DNA of 64,000 bases from Arsenicicoccus sp. oral taxon 190 (GTDB lineage: Bacteria; Actinomycetota; Actinomycetes; Actinomycetales; Dermatophilaceae), in assembly GCF_001189535.1 (NCBI RefSeq), contig NZ_CP012070.1, forward strand, positions 2,790,001 through 2,854,000. Reading direction: 5' to 3'. This document shows positions 26,476 to 35,140 of this stretch, one piece after another. The stretch's first letter is position 1. Every line of letters begins with the position of its first letter. Position numbers and translations under genes: made by a program. The notes beneath the pieces were generated by a model. It ran no database searches. It was not told the origin of the DNA and was given only the letters and a program-made list of their open reading frames with translations.

Positions 26476-28050
26476 TCACGCCGAGGCCGGCGCGGGGGTG
26501 CGGATCAGGTGGTCGAAGGCGGACAGCGCGGCGGTGGCCCCGGCGCCCTGCGCGACGACGATCTGCTTGTAGGGCACGGTGGTGCAGTCGCCGGCGCCGA
26601 GGACGCCCGGCACCGAGGTGCGACCCATCTCGTCGACGACGACCTCGCCGCGGTCGGACAGCTCGACGGCGCCGCGGAGCCACTCGGTGTTGGGCAGCAG
26701 CCCGATCTGCACGAAGATGCCCTCCAGCGCGAGCTCGTGGGCGGCGCCGGTGGTGCGGTCCTCGTAGCGCAGGCCGGTGACCTGCTTGCCGTCGCCGACG
26801 ACCTCGGTGGTGCGGGCGGACAGGACGACGTCGACGTTGGGCAGGCTGCGCAGCTTGTCCTGCAGCACCTGGTCGGCGCGCATGACGTCGAGGAACTCGA
26901 TGAGCGTGACGTGCCCGACGACCCCGGCCAGGTCGATGGCGGCCTCGACGCCGGAGTTGCCGCCGCCGATCACCGCGATGCGCTTGCCCTTGAAGAGGGG
27001 GCCGTCGCAGTGCGGGCAGAAGGTGACGCCCTTGTTGCGGTACTCCTCCTCGCCGGGGACGCCCATGTGGCGCCAGCGCGCGCCGGTGGACAGCACGACG
27101 GAGCGGGCCTTCAGCTCGGCGTTGCCGAAGCGGACCGTGTGGTAGCCGCCCTCGACGTCGGCGGGGACCAGCTCGGTTGCGAGGGGGCCGGTGACCACGT
27201 CGACGTCATACTGGCCCACGTGGTCCTTGAGGGCGTCCGCGAAGCGGGGGCCCTCGGTGTAGGGGACGGACACGAAGTTCTCGATCGCCATGGTGTCGAG
27301 CACCTGGCCGCCGAAGCGCTCCCCCACCAGGCCGGTGCGGATCCCCTTGCGGGCCGTGTAGATCGACGCGGCGGCGCCCGCCGGGCCGGAGCCGACGACC
27401 AGGACCTCGTAGGGCTCCTTGGCGTTGAGGCGGTCCGTGGCGCGGTCCGCCGCGCCGGAGTCGATGCGCCCCACGATGTCGGCCATGGTCATCCGGCCGG
27501 ACTCGAAGAGCTCGCCGTCGCGGTAGACGGTCGGGACGGCCTTGATGCCGTGCTCCTCGATCTCGTCCTGGAAGAGGCTGCCTTCGACGGCGGTGTGCTT
27601 GATCCGGGGGTTGAGCACCGCCATCGCGTTGAGCGCCTGCACGACGGTCGGGCAGTTCTGGCACGACAGCGACATGTAGGTGACGAACTCGTGCTCGCCC
27701 TCCAGCGCCTGGACCTGCTCGATCAGCTCGGCGTCCTCCTTGACCGGGTGGCCGCCGACCTGCAGCAGCGCCAGCACCAGGGAGGTGAACTCGTGCCCCA
27801 GCGGGATGCCCGCGAACTCCACCCCGACGTCGGTGCCGGTGCGCTCGATGCGGAAGGACGGGCGCCGGTCGGCGGTGCCGTCGGTGCGCAGGCTCACCTG
27901 GTCGGACAGCGCCGCGAGCTCCTGGAGCAGCTGGCGCATCTCCTCGGCCTTGGGGCGGTCGTCGAGGGACGCCACCAGCTCGATGGGCTCCTTGACGTTG
28001 GCGAGCAGGCCCTTGACCTGCGTGGTCATGCTGTCGTCGAGGACGGGCAC
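26476..28050 (-). CDS. ahpF: Alkyl hydroperoxide reductase subunit F
   Basis: AhpF is the NADH-dependent flavoprotein disulfide reductase that recycles AhpC. The 524-residue protein has an N-terminal double-thioredoxin domain with CQNCPTVVQ near residue 130, then an FAD domain starting [21 protein letters not shown] near 215, and the redox pair FCPHCDGP near 345 with the NAD-site [19 protein letters not shown]. The GTG start ([11 protein letters not shown]) follows AGGAGA. It is the second gene of the peroxide operon. Confidence 0.97.
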   Translation of the reverse strand: MPVLDDSMTTQVKGLLANVKEPIELVASLDDRPKAEEMRQLLQELAALSDQVSLRTDGTADRRPSFRIERTGTDVGVEFAGIPLGHEFTSLVLALLQVGGHPVKEDAELIEQVQALEGEHEFVTYMSLSCQNCPTVVQALNAMAVLNPRIKHTAVEGSLFQDEIEEHGIKAVPTVYRDGELFESGRMTMADIVGRIDSGAADRATDRLNAKEPYEVLVVGSGPAGAAASIYTARKGIRTGLVGERFGGQVLDTMAIENFVSVPYTEGPRFADALKDHVGQYDVDVVTGPLATELVPADVEGGYHTVRFGNAELKARSVVLSTGARWRHMGVPGEEEYRNKGVTFCPHCDGPLFKGKRIAVIGGGNSGVEAAIDLAGVVGHVTLIEFLDVMRADQVLQDKLRSLPNVDVVLSARTTEVVGDGKQVTGLRYEDRTTGAAHELALEGIFVQIGLLPNTEWLRGAVELSDRGEVVVDEMGRTSVPGVLGAGDCTTVPYKQIVVAQGAGATAALSAFDHLIRTPAPASA

Positions 28051-28088
28051 GGGTTCTCCTAGCGTGGGACGAGGCGTATGACGAGAAG

Positions 28089-28125
28089 GCGGCGGGTGGC
28101 CGGTGCGTGTCCGACCACCCGCCGC
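28089..28125 (-). terminator. Hairpin between ahpC and ahpF (partial terminator or processing site)
   Basis: GCGGCGGGTGG (28089-28099) and its complement (28115-28125) form an 11-base stem with a 15-base loop in the 111-base gap. In ahpCF operons a hairpin here would make AhpC mRNA more abundant than AhpF; that effect is inferred. Confidence 0.6.
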
Positions 28126-28161
28126 GCGGACCAGCAGCTGCCGGTCAGGTGAGGGGCTCGA

Positions 28162-28725
28162 TCAGATCTTGCCCACGAGGTCCAGGCCCGGGGTGAGGAC
28201 CTCGGCGCCCTCCTCCCACTTGGCGGGGCAGACCTCGCCCGGGTGGGCGGCGACGTACTGCGCGGCCTTGACCTTGCGGACCAGCTCGGTCGCGTTGCGG
28301 CCGATGCCCTCGGCGGTGACCTCCATGAACTGGATGGTGCCCTCGGGGTCGATCAGGAAGGTGGCGCGGTCGGCCAGCCCGGCGCCCTCGCGCATGTTCT
28401 GGAAGTTGTTGGTGATGACGCCGTTGGCGTCGCCCAGCATGTAGTAGTCGATCTTCTTGATCGTCTCGGAGGTGTCGTGCCAGGCCTTGTGCACGAAGTG
28501 GGTGTCGGTGGAGACCGAGAAGACCTCGACGCCGAGCTTCTGCAGCTCCTCGTAGTGGTCGGCGATGTCACCCAGCTCCGTGGGGCACACGAAGGTGAAG
28601 TCGGCCGGGTAGAAGAAGAAGATGGCCCACTTGCCCAGGACGTCCTTCTCGCTCACGTCGACGAACTCGCCGCTCTTGAAGGCGGTGGTCGAGAAGGGGA
28701 GGATCTTGGTGTTCATGAGGTTCAT
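28162..28725 (-). CDS. ahpC: Alkyl hydroperoxide reductase subunit C (peroxiredoxin)
   Basis: AhpC is a typical two-Cys peroxiredoxin that reduces hydrogen peroxide and organic peroxides. The 187-residue protein has the peroxidatic Cys in [12 protein letters not shown] near residue 48 and the resolving Cys in [11 protein letters not shown] near 168. The ATG at 28725 ([12 protein letters not shown]) is 8 bases after AAGGAG; an upstream in-frame start lacks conservation, and a second ATG three codons in is also possible. Expression is predicted to be driven by OxyR from the promoter at 28772-28800. Confidence 0.97.
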   Translation of the reverse strand: MNLMNTKILPFSTTAFKSGEFVDVSEKDVLGKWAIFFFYPADFTFVCPTELGDIADHYEELQKLGVEVFSVSTDTHFVHKAWHDTSETIKKIDYYMLGDANGVITNNFQNMREGAGLADRATFLIDPEGTIQFMEVTAEGIGRNATELVRKVKAAQYVAAHPGEVCPAKWEEGAEVLTPGLDLVGKI

Positions 28726-28771
28726 GCGGTGCGCTCCTTGGCGGTCTCGCTGGTGGGAACTTCCGATAAAC

Positions 28772-28800
28772 AACGTATATGGACTAGCCCGAGATTGAAA
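28772..28800 (-). promoter_or_regulatory. ahpC promoter
   Basis: On the minus strand, TTTCAA (28795-28800) and TACGTT (28772-28777) are 17 bases apart. The OxyR site ends 10 bases upstream of this -35, the normal place for an OxyR-activated promoter. Confidence 0.6.
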
Positions 28801-28810
28801 GCCAGGGGCG

Positions 28811-28847
28811 ATCGTTTGTGTCCATGCCCGGGATAGGCACCGCCTAT
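28811..28847. promoter_or_regulatory. Four-part OxyR operator
   Basis: The sequence reads ATCG-N7-CCAT-N7-ATAG-N7-CTAT, matching 14 of 16 positions of the tetrameric OxyR consensus ATAG-N7-CTAT-N7-ATAG-N7-CTAT with exact spacing. The right half is also a perfect palindrome, ATAGGC-ACC-GCCTAT (28833-28847). It sits between ahpC and the divergent M3 peptidase gene. Confidence 0.8.
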
Positions 28848-28871
28848 GCGACGCACGTCACCCCGGGGGCA

Positions 28872-28877
28872 TACGGT
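28872..28877 (+). promoter_or_regulatory. -10-like element upstream of the M3 peptidase gene
   Basis: TACGGT lies 11 bases before the ATG at 28889. Its -35 position would lie right next to the OxyR operator. Confidence 0.4.
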
Positions 28878-28888
28878 TGACTGGCGTC

Positions 28889-30979
28889 ATGACCCACGTG
28901 AACCGCCTGCTCAGCGAGTCCACCCTGCCGCACCACCTGCCGCCCTACGCCGACCTCACCGACGACGACTACCGCGAGGCCGTCGTCGAGGGCATGGCAG
29001 CACACCTGCGCGAGCTGGACGCCATCGCCACCGACACCTCCCCCGCCACCGTCACCACCGTGCTGGAGGCCTTCGACCGCTCCGGCCGGTTGCTGGCCCG
29101 GTCCGCCGACGCCTTCTACCCCGCCGTCGCCGCCCACGCCACGCCGCGCCGCGACGAGATCCGCGCCGAGCTGGCCCCGCTGCTCGCCGCCCACCAGGAC
29201 GCCGTGCTGCTCGACCGGCGCCTCTACGACCGGTTCGTGGCGCTGCGCGACCGGGTCGACGCCGGTGAGGTCGAGCTCGACGACGAGTCCGCCTGGCTGC
29301 TGTCGGAGACCCTCAAGGACTTCGAGCGCGGCGGCATCGCGCTCGACCCCGACGGCCAGGCGCGGCTGCGCGAGATCAACGCCGAGATCGCCACGCTCAC
29401 CACGGAGTTCACCGAGCTGGCGGTGGCGGGCCGCAACGCCGCCGCCGTCCTGGTGACCGACCGGGAGCAGCTCGCCGGGCTCCCCGAGGAGGACGTCGAG
29501 CGGGCCCGCGCCGCCGCACAGGAGCGTGGCAAGCAGGGGTGGCTGCTCGAGCTGGTCAACACCACCGGGCAGCCGCTGCTCGCGGAGCTGCACGACCGGT
29601 CGCTGCGACGCCGGGTCTTCGAGGCCTCCGTGGCCCGGGGGCAGGGCGGCGAGCACGACACGCGGGAGATCGTCATACGGCTGGCCCAGCTGCGGGCCGA
29701 GCGGGCCACGCTCCTCGGCCACCCGCACCCGGCCGCACAGGCCGCCGCCGAGGGGTGCGCGGGCTCCACCGAGGCGGTCATGGCGGTGCTGACCCGGGTC
29801 GGCCCCGCCGCGGTCCGCAACGCCCGCGCCGAGGCGCAGGTGCTGCAGCAGCGCCTCGAGCAGCTCGAGCCGGGCGCCACCCTCGAGCCGTGGGACTGGC
29901 AGTACCTCGCCAACCTGGTCCGCGGCGAGCGCTACTCCCTGGACGAGGGGCTGCTGCGGCCCTACCTGGAGTTCGAGCGGGTGCTGCACGAGGGCGTCTT
30001 CGCCGCCGCCACCGCCCTCTACGGCATCACCTTCCAGCACCGCCCGGACCTGGTCGGCTACACCGAGGAGGCCCGGGTCTACGAGGTGCTGGAGGAGGAC
30101 GGGAGCGTCCTCGGCGCCGTCGTCCTCGACCCGTGGACCCGGTCGACCAAGCAGGGCGGCGCGTGGATGACCTCCCTGGTCGACCAGAGCCGGCTGCTCG
30201 GCACGCTGCCGGTGGTCACCAACACCTGCAACCTGCCCCGGCCGGCGCCGGGCCGGCCGACGCTGATGTCCTGGGACAACGTCATCACGCTGTTCCACGA
30301 GTTCGGCCACGACCTGCACGGGCTGATGTCCGACGTCCGCTACGTCTCGCGGTCGGGCACGAGCACCCCGCAGGACTTCGTGGAGTACCCGAGCCAGGTC
30401 AACGAGATGTGGGCCTGGGAGCCGGCCCTGCTGGCCCGGTACGCCGTGCACCACGAGACCGGCGAGCCTATGCCGGACGAGTGGGTCCGGACCCTGCTGG
30501 AGGCCCGCGAGTTCAACCAGGGCTACGAGATGACTGAGTCGTATGCCGGGATGCTGCTCGACCAGGTCTGGCACCAGACACCCGCCGCCGAGCTGCCGAA
30601 CGAGCCCGGCCAGGTGGCGGACTTCGAGGCGTCGGCGCTCCAGCGGACCGGCATGGCCTTCCCGCTGGTGCCGCCGCGCTACCGCTCCACCTACTTCTCG
30701 CACATCTTCGGCGGCGGCTACGCCGCGAGCTACTACTCCTACATGTGGTCGGAGGTCTTCGACGCCGACACGGTGGCGTGGTTCGGCGAGCAGGGCGGGC
30801 TGGGGCGCGAGACCGGCGAGCGCTTCCGCCGGCAGCTGCTGGCGCGCGGCGGGTCGCGGGACGTGCGGGAGGTCTACCGGGAGTTCCGCGGCGCGGACCC
30901 CGACGTCCGGCACCTGCTGGAGCGGCACCGGCTGCTCGACGAGGGCGAGGACGTCGGCGCCGCACCGGGGGCGCGCTGA
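28889..30979 (+). CDS. M3 family metallopeptidase (Dcp-like peptidyl-dipeptidase)
   Basis: A 696-residue cytosolic zinc peptidase of the M3A family (thimet oligopeptidase / Dcp), which cleaves short peptides. The zinc site HEFGHDLHGLMSD lies near residue 471, and the third ligand Glu is in the following EYPSQVNEMWAWEP. Further family blocks are GGAWMTSL and HIFGGGYAASYYSYMWSEVF. The ATG at 28889 is preferred over a TTG four codons upstream because it follows the -10-like box by 11 bases. It is divergent from the ahpCF-oxyR operon, so peroxide control is possible. Confidence 0.93.
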   Translation: MTHVNRLLSESTLPHHLPPYADLTDDDYREAVVEGMAAHLRELDAIATDTSPATVTTVLEAFDRSGRLLARSADAFYPAVAAHATPRRDEIRAELAPLLAAHQDAVLLDRRLYDRFVALRDRVDAGEVELDDESAWLLSETLKDFERGGIALDPDGQARLREINAEIATLTTEFTELAVAGRNAAAVLVTDREQLAGLPEEDVERARAAAQERGKQGWLLELVNTTGQPLLAELHDRSLRRRVFEASVARGQGGEHDTREIVIRLAQLRAERATLLGHPHPAAQAAAEGCAGSTEAVMAVLTRVGPAAVRNARAEAQVLQQRLEQLEPGATLEPWDWQYLANLVRGERYSLDEGLLRPYLEFERVLHEGVFAAATALYGITFQHRPDLVGYTEEARVYEVLEEDGSVLGAVVLDPWTRSTKQGGAWMTSLVDQSRLLGTLPVVTNTCNLPRPAPGRPTLMSWDNVITLFHEFGHDLHGLMSDVRYVSRSGTSTPQDFVEYPSQVNEMWAWEPALLARYAVHHETGEPMPDEWVRTLLEAREFNQGYEMTESYAGMLLDQVWHQTPAAELPNEPGQVADFEASALQRTGMAFPLVPPRYRSTYFSHIFGGGYAASYYSYMWSEVFDADTVAWFGEQGGLGRETGERFRRQLLARGGSRDVREVYREFRGADPDVRHLLERHRLLDEGEDVGAAPGAR

Positions 30980-31018
30980 GCGCCCACCTGAGGTAGGACC
31001 CAGCACCGGGTTGCTGCG

Positions 31019-31052
31019 GGTCGAGGGGCCACCCGTGGGCGGCCCCTCGACC
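31019..31052. terminator. Strong hairpin between M3 peptidase and HAD genes
   Basis: GGTCGAGGGGCC (31019-31030) and its exact complement (31041-31052) form a 12-base stem with a 10-base loop between two convergent genes. Confidence 0.8.
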
Positions 31053-31062
31053 GCGGTGCCGG

Positions 31063-31734
31063 TCAGCCCCGCGCGGCCTGCCCGAGCAGCGAGGAGTCGA
31101 GGTGGGCCAGCAGGTCGGCCGGGTCGTCGTAGACCGCGTCCGCGCCGGCCTCCTCCAGCTGCTGCCGGCAGATGCCGCCGCAGGTGACGGCCACGATCGG
31201 CAGCCCGGCCTTGCGGGCCGCCTCGACGTCCCAGACGGTGTCGCCCACCACAACCGTGCGCTGCGGGTCGAGGCCGTGCCGCTCCACGGCGACGCTCAGG
31301 AGGTCGGGCTCGGGCTTGGCCTCGTCGACGTCGCCGCTGGTGGTGGCTCCGGCGAGCAGGCTCTCGGGGACGCCGATGGCCGGGACCATCCACTCCAGGT
31401 CGCTCTCCTGGCCGCTGGTGGCGAGGACGACCGCGAGCCCGGCGTCGTCGCAGGCCTGGAGCAGGTCGGCGGCGCGCGGGAAGGCGGTGAGGTCGCGCTT
31501 GAGGGGCTCGTACTCCTCGGAGTGCCGCTCCACGGCCTCCTCGTCCTGGCCCCCGGTCAGGTGCCGCACCAGCCCCTCGCTGGCGATCCCGATCGCGGCG
31601 TGGCACTGCTGCATGGTGATCGTGTCGTGGCCGGTGGCGCGCAGCGCCCGCCACCACGCCAGCGCGTGGAGGTAGTTGGTGTCCAGCAGGGTCCCGTCCA
31701 CGTCGAAGAGGACCCCGGGTCGCAGGTCAGCCAC
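31063..31734 (-). CDS. HAD-superfamily phosphatase
   Basis: A 223-residue haloacid-dehalogenase-type hydrolase. Motif I is VLFDVDGTLLDTNY near residue 9 with the nucleophilic Asp, followed by a helical cap domain, motif II VLATSGQESDL near 115, and motif IV VVGDTVWDVEAARKAG near 175. It looks like a phosphoglycolate-phosphatase or beta-phosphoglucomutase relative; the substrate is not known. The GTG start overlaps the end of the upstream oxidoreductase gene by 8 bases, so both are translated from one transcript. Confidence 0.9.
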   Translation of the reverse strand: MADLRPGVLFDVDGTLLDTNYLHALAWWRALRATGHDTITMQQCHAAIGIASEGLVRHLTGGQDEEAVERHSEEYEPLKRDLTAFPRAADLLQACDDAGLAVVLATSGQESDLEWMVPAIGVPESLLAGATTSGDVDEAKPEPDLLSVAVERHGLDPQRTVVVGDTVWDVEAARKAGLPIVAVTCGGICRQQLEEAGADAVYDDPADLLAHLDSSLLGQAARG

Positions 31735-32719
31735 GGGACGCCTCCCGCAGTCGCTCGAGCAGCGGGCCGGCGGCCTGCTTCAGGAAGGCCTCCTGGGTGT
31801 CGCCGCCGATCTGCACCAGCGCGACGTCGGTGAACCCGGCCTCCCAGAACGGCCGCACGCTCTCGACGATCTCGTCCAGGTCCGAGCCGCAGGCGATGTT
31901 GTCGGCCACGTCCTCGGGGCGCACGAAGGTCGTCGCCGCCGCGAACCCGGCCGTCGTCGGCAGGTCCGCGTTGACGCTGAATCCTCCGGCGAACCACCGG
32001 AACTGGTCGTGGGCGCGCGCCACGGCCGCGTCCTTGCCGCGGGGGTCCCAGCAGATGGGGATCTGCCCGATCGCGCGGGCCCCCTGCCCCACGGTGGGCT
32101 TGTCGGGCAGGTCGTCCCACGCCCGCACGAGGTCCTCGCGGGGCTCCACGGCCACGAGGTGGTCGGCGAGGGCCCCGCACCGCTCGATCACCCTGCTGCC
32201 GTGGGCGGCCAGGGCGATCTCCACGCCCTGCTCGGGCAGGTCCCAGATGCGGGCGGAGTCCACGCGGTAGTGCTCCCCGTCATACGTGACCAGCTCGCCG
32301 GTGTGCAGCGCGCGGATGATCTCCAGGGCCTCGGCCAGCATGTCCTGACGGGCCGCGACCGCCGGCCAGCCGGCGCCCACGACGTGCTCGTTGAGGTTCT
32401 CCCCGCTGCCGACCCCCAGGGTGAAGCGGCCGTCGGCGAGGAGCTGCACGGTCGCGGCCTGCTGGGCCACCACGGCCGGGTGGTAGCGCAGGATCGGGCA
32501 GGTCACGTAGGTCATCAGCTCGACCCGCTCGGTGACGTGCGCGACGGCGCCCAGGACGCTCCAGACGAAGGGGGCGTGCCCCTGCGACGTCAGCCAGGGC
32601 GAGTAGTGGTCGCTGGCGACCTCCAGGTCGAAGCCGGCCTCCTCCGCCAGCGCCGCGTGGCGGACGAGGTCCTTGGGCCCGGCCTGCTCGGTCATCAGGG
32701 TGTAGCCGAATCTGGTCAT
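31727..32719 (-). CDS. F420-dependent LLM-class oxidoreductase
   Basis: A 330-residue luciferase-like (TIM-barrel) oxidoreductase of the G6PDH-related, F420-binding subgroup, judged by MTRFGYTLMTEQAGPKDL at the start, SDHYSPWLTSQGHAPFVWS near residue 36, and FTLGVGSGENLNEHVVG near 100. Such proteins use deazaflavin F420 to oxidise or reduce diverse substrates. The start is taken at MTRFGYT; an in-frame ATG four codons earlier is possible. No strong ribosome site is visible for either. It lies between dxs and the HAD gene on the same strand. Confidence 0.88.
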   Translation of the reverse strand: MTRFGYTLMTEQAGPKDLVRHAALAEEAGFDLEVASDHYSPWLTSQGHAPFVWSVLGAVAHVTERVELMTYVTCPILRYHPAVVAQQAATVQLLADGRFTLGVGSGENLNEHVVGAGWPAVAARQDMLAEALEIIRALHTGELVTYDGEHYRVDSARIWDLPEQGVEIALAAHGSRVIERCGALADHLVAVEPREDLVRAWDDLPDKPTVGQGARAIGQIPICWDPRGKDAAVARAHDQFRWFAGGFSVNADLPTTAGFAAATTFVRPEDVADNIACGSDLDEIVESVRPFWEAGFTDVALVQIGGDTQEAFLKQAAGPLLERLREASRG

Positions 32720-32765
32720 GGGGTGGCGCATACCCCGGGACCGGCGGCGGCTATCCCGCCGCGGG

Positions 32766-34658
32766 TCAGGACGCGTCGACGACCCGCCGCGGGCCGCGGG
32801 GCCGCAGCACCGTCTCGCTGATGGCGTCGGGCGTCAGGCCGATGTCCGCGAGCACCTGGCCGCGCGACGCGTGGTCCAGGAACTTCTTGGGGATCCCGAA
32901 GGGACGCACCCGCACGTCGACGTCCGCCAGCTGCAGCGCCGTCGTGATCGCGGACCCGATGCCCCCGGAGACCAGGTTGTCCTCGACGACGACGACCTCG
33001 CCGGCGTTGCGGCACTCGTCGAGCAGGTCCTGCGACACCGGCAGCGCCCACACCGGGTCGACGACCCGGACGCTGCGGCCCGCGGCGAGGAGGCGCTCGG
33101 CCACCCCCAGCGCGGTCGGGACCATGGAGCCGATGCCGACCACGAGCGTGTCGACCCGCTGCGAGCCCTCGCCGAGCAGGACGTCGACGGTGCCGTGCTG
33201 CTCCAGCGCCGGGATCGGCTCGGGCGGGTTGCCCTTGGCGAACCGGATGACCGACGGCCCGTCGGCGATGTCCACGGAGCGGCGCAGCGCCCGGTCGACC
33301 TGCTCGCCGTCGCGCGGGGCCGCCAGGTGCAGGCCCGGCACGACGTTGGCGAGGGTCATGTCCCACATGCCGTTGTGCGACGCGCCGTCGGAGCCGGTGA
33401 CCCCCGCGCGGTCGAGCACGAAGGTCACGCCGGCCCGGTGCAGCGCACAGTCCATGAGCAGCTGGTCGAAGGCGCGGTTGAGGAAGGTCGAGTAGATCGC
33501 GACGACCGGGTGCATCCCGGCGTAGGCGAGCCCGGCGGCCATGGCCACGGCGTGCTGCTCGGCGATGCCGACGTCGAAGACCCGGTCGGGCAGCTTGAGG
33601 GCGAAGTCGCGCAGCCCCACGGGGATCAGCATCGCCGCGGTCAGGGCCACGACGTCCGCGCGCTCCTGCCCGAGGGCGACCAGGGCGTCGGAGAAGTCGT
33701 CGGTCCAGGAGCGGCCGGACACCTCCAGCGGCAGCCCGGTCTCGGGGTTGATGACCCCGACGGCGTGGAACTGGTCGTCGTCGTGCTGACGGGCGGGGCG
33801 GTAGCCCTTGCCCTTCTTGGTGAGTACGTGGACCAGCACCGGCCCGCCGTAGCCCCGCGCCTGCTTGAGGGCGGTCTCCAGGGCGTGCTCGTCGTGGCCG
33901 TCGACGGGGCCGATGTACTTCAGGCCGAGGTCCTCGAAGAGCCCCTGCGGCGCGACGATGTCCTTCAGGCCCTTCTTGATGCCGTGGAGCGTCTCGAAGG
34001 CGGGGCGGCCCACGACGGGGGCGCCGCTGATGGCTCGCTTGCCGAGGCGCAGCATCCGCTCGTAGCCCTGCGTGGTCCGCAGCGTCGCGAGGTGCTCGGC
34101 CATGCCACCGATGGTGGGGGCGTAGGACCGCTCGTTGTCGTTGATGACGATGACCAGCGGGAGGTCCTTGTGGGCCGCGATGTTGTTGAGCGCCTCCCAG
34201 GCCATCCCCCCGGTGAGCGCGCCGTCGCCGATGACCGCGACGGTGTGGCGGTCGGCCTCCCCCGACAGCCGGCGCCCCACGGCGATGCCCTCGGCCCACG
34301 ACAGGGACGCCGAGGCGTGGGAGTTCTCCACCACGTCGTGCTCGGACTCGGCCCGCGACGGGTAGCCGGACAGGCCGCCCCGGGCCCGGAGCCGGCTGAA
34401 GTCGTGCCGCCCGGTCAACAGCTTGTGGACGTAGCTGATGTGGCCCGTGTCGAAGACGATCGTGTCGTGCGGGGACTCGAAGACCCGGTGCAGCGCGATG
34501 GTCAGCTCCACGACACCGAGGTTGGGTCCGAGGTGACCGCCGGTCTTGGCGACCTCGGCGACGAGGAACTCGCGGATCTCGGTGGCGAGGTCACCGAGCT
34601 GGGCGGCGGGGAGCCGACGCAGCGCGGTAGGGCTGGTGATGGTCGAGAGCAGGCCCAC
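32766..34658 (-). CDS. dxs: 1-deoxy-D-xylulose-5-phosphate synthase
   Basis: Dxs condenses pyruvate and glyceraldehyde 3-phosphate, the first step of the MEP isoprenoid pathway. The protein is about 630 residues with [18 protein letters not shown] near residue 40, the thiamine-diphosphate motif [17 protein letters not shown], and the transketolase-like [18 protein letters not shown]. The start is uncertain: a GTG at 34658 ([16 protein letters not shown]) fits homologues but is 11 bases from AAGGAG; a GTG at 34667 is only 2 bases from it. It makes precursors for menaquinone and for the farnesyl group used by CtaB. Confidence 0.95.
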   Translation of the reverse strand: MGLLSTITSPTALRRLPAAQLGDLATEIREFLVAEVAKTGGHLGPNLGVVELTIALHRVFESPHDTIVFDTGHISYVHKLLTGRHDFSRLRARGGLSGYPSRAESEHDVVENSHASASLSWAEGIAVGRRLSGEADRHTVAVIGDGALTGGMAWEALNNIAAHKDLPLVIVINDNERSYAPTIGGMAEHLATLRTTQGYERMLRLGKRAISGAPVVGRPAFETLHGIKKGLKDIVAPQGLFEDLGLKYIGPVDGHDEHALETALKQARGYGGPVLVHVLTKKGKGYRPARQHDDDQFHAVGVINPETGLPLEVSGRSWTDDFSDALVALGQERADVVALTAAMLIPVGLRDFALKLPDRVFDVGIAEQHAVAMAAGLAYAGMHPVVAIYSTFLNRAFDQLLMDCALHRAGVTFVLDRAGVTGSDGASHNGMWDMTLANVVPGLHLAAPRDGEQVDRALRRSVDIADGPSVIRFAKGNPPEPIPALEQHGTVDVLLGEGSQRVDTLVVGIGSMVPTALGVAERLLAAGRSVRVVDPVWALPVSQDLLDECRNAGEVVVVEDNLVSGGIGSAITTALQLADVDVRVRPFGIPKKFLDHASRGQVLADIGLTPDAISETVLRPRGPRRVVDAS

Positions 34659-34718
34659 GATGGACACGTCTCCTTCCGAAGCGGACGCAACGCCCGAGTC
34701 TAGACCAGTCACTCCCCG

Positions 34719-35087
34719 TCACAGGCGCGGGACGAAGGTCGTCCCCTGCATGGCCTCGTGGACGAGGTGCACGCTGCGGGCGGTCGCGCGCAGCCGGACC
34801 CCCTCGGCCTCGAGGTCCGCCATCACCTCCCGCAGCGCCTCGGGCTCCAGCGTGTCCCCGAGGGCCACCCGCACCTGCCGGTAGGCCTGGCGCATGCCGG
34901 CCAGCTGGGCGTCGACCTGCTGCACCGCGACCCACGACAGAGCCTGCGGGTGGCGGCGCCACGAGGCGTAGCCGCGGAAGTCGGCGGGGCACTGGTCGAG
35001 CAGCCAGGGCACGGCGCGGTCGCGCCAGCCGTCGACCCCGGGCGGGGGCACGGCGGCGGGCCATCCTGGTGGGGCGTGCGCGGTCAT
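34719..35087 (-). CDS. Conserved hypothetical protein upstream of dxs
   Basis: A 122-residue soluble protein I do not assign to a named family. It has no signal peptide, membrane helix or metal motif. The N-terminal half is Pro- and Trp-rich (PPGVDGWRDRAVPWLLDQCP), and the second half is helical and charged (LEPEALREVMADLEAEGVRL). GC-rich third positions and the conserved-looking segment FRGYASWRRHPQALSWVAVQ support a real gene. It lies 60 bases before dxs and 53 after the glycosidase gene, all on one strand. Confidence 0.65.
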   Translation of the reverse strand: MTAHAPPGWPAAVPPPGVDGWRDRAVPWLLDQCPADFRGYASWRRHPQALSWVAVQQVDAQLAGMRQAYRQVRVALGDTLEPEALREVMADLEAEGVRLRATARSVHLVHEAMQGTTFVPRL

Positions 35088-35140
35088 GGGGCCAGTCTGG
35101 CGGGCGGGTCTGACAGACCCTCAGGCACGGTCGTATGCCG

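Noticed and set aside
26509..28062. A 517-codon plus-strand frame opposite ahpF
   Set aside because: The translation is His/Gly/Asp-rich antisense of a clear AhpF; no start context or similarity supports it.
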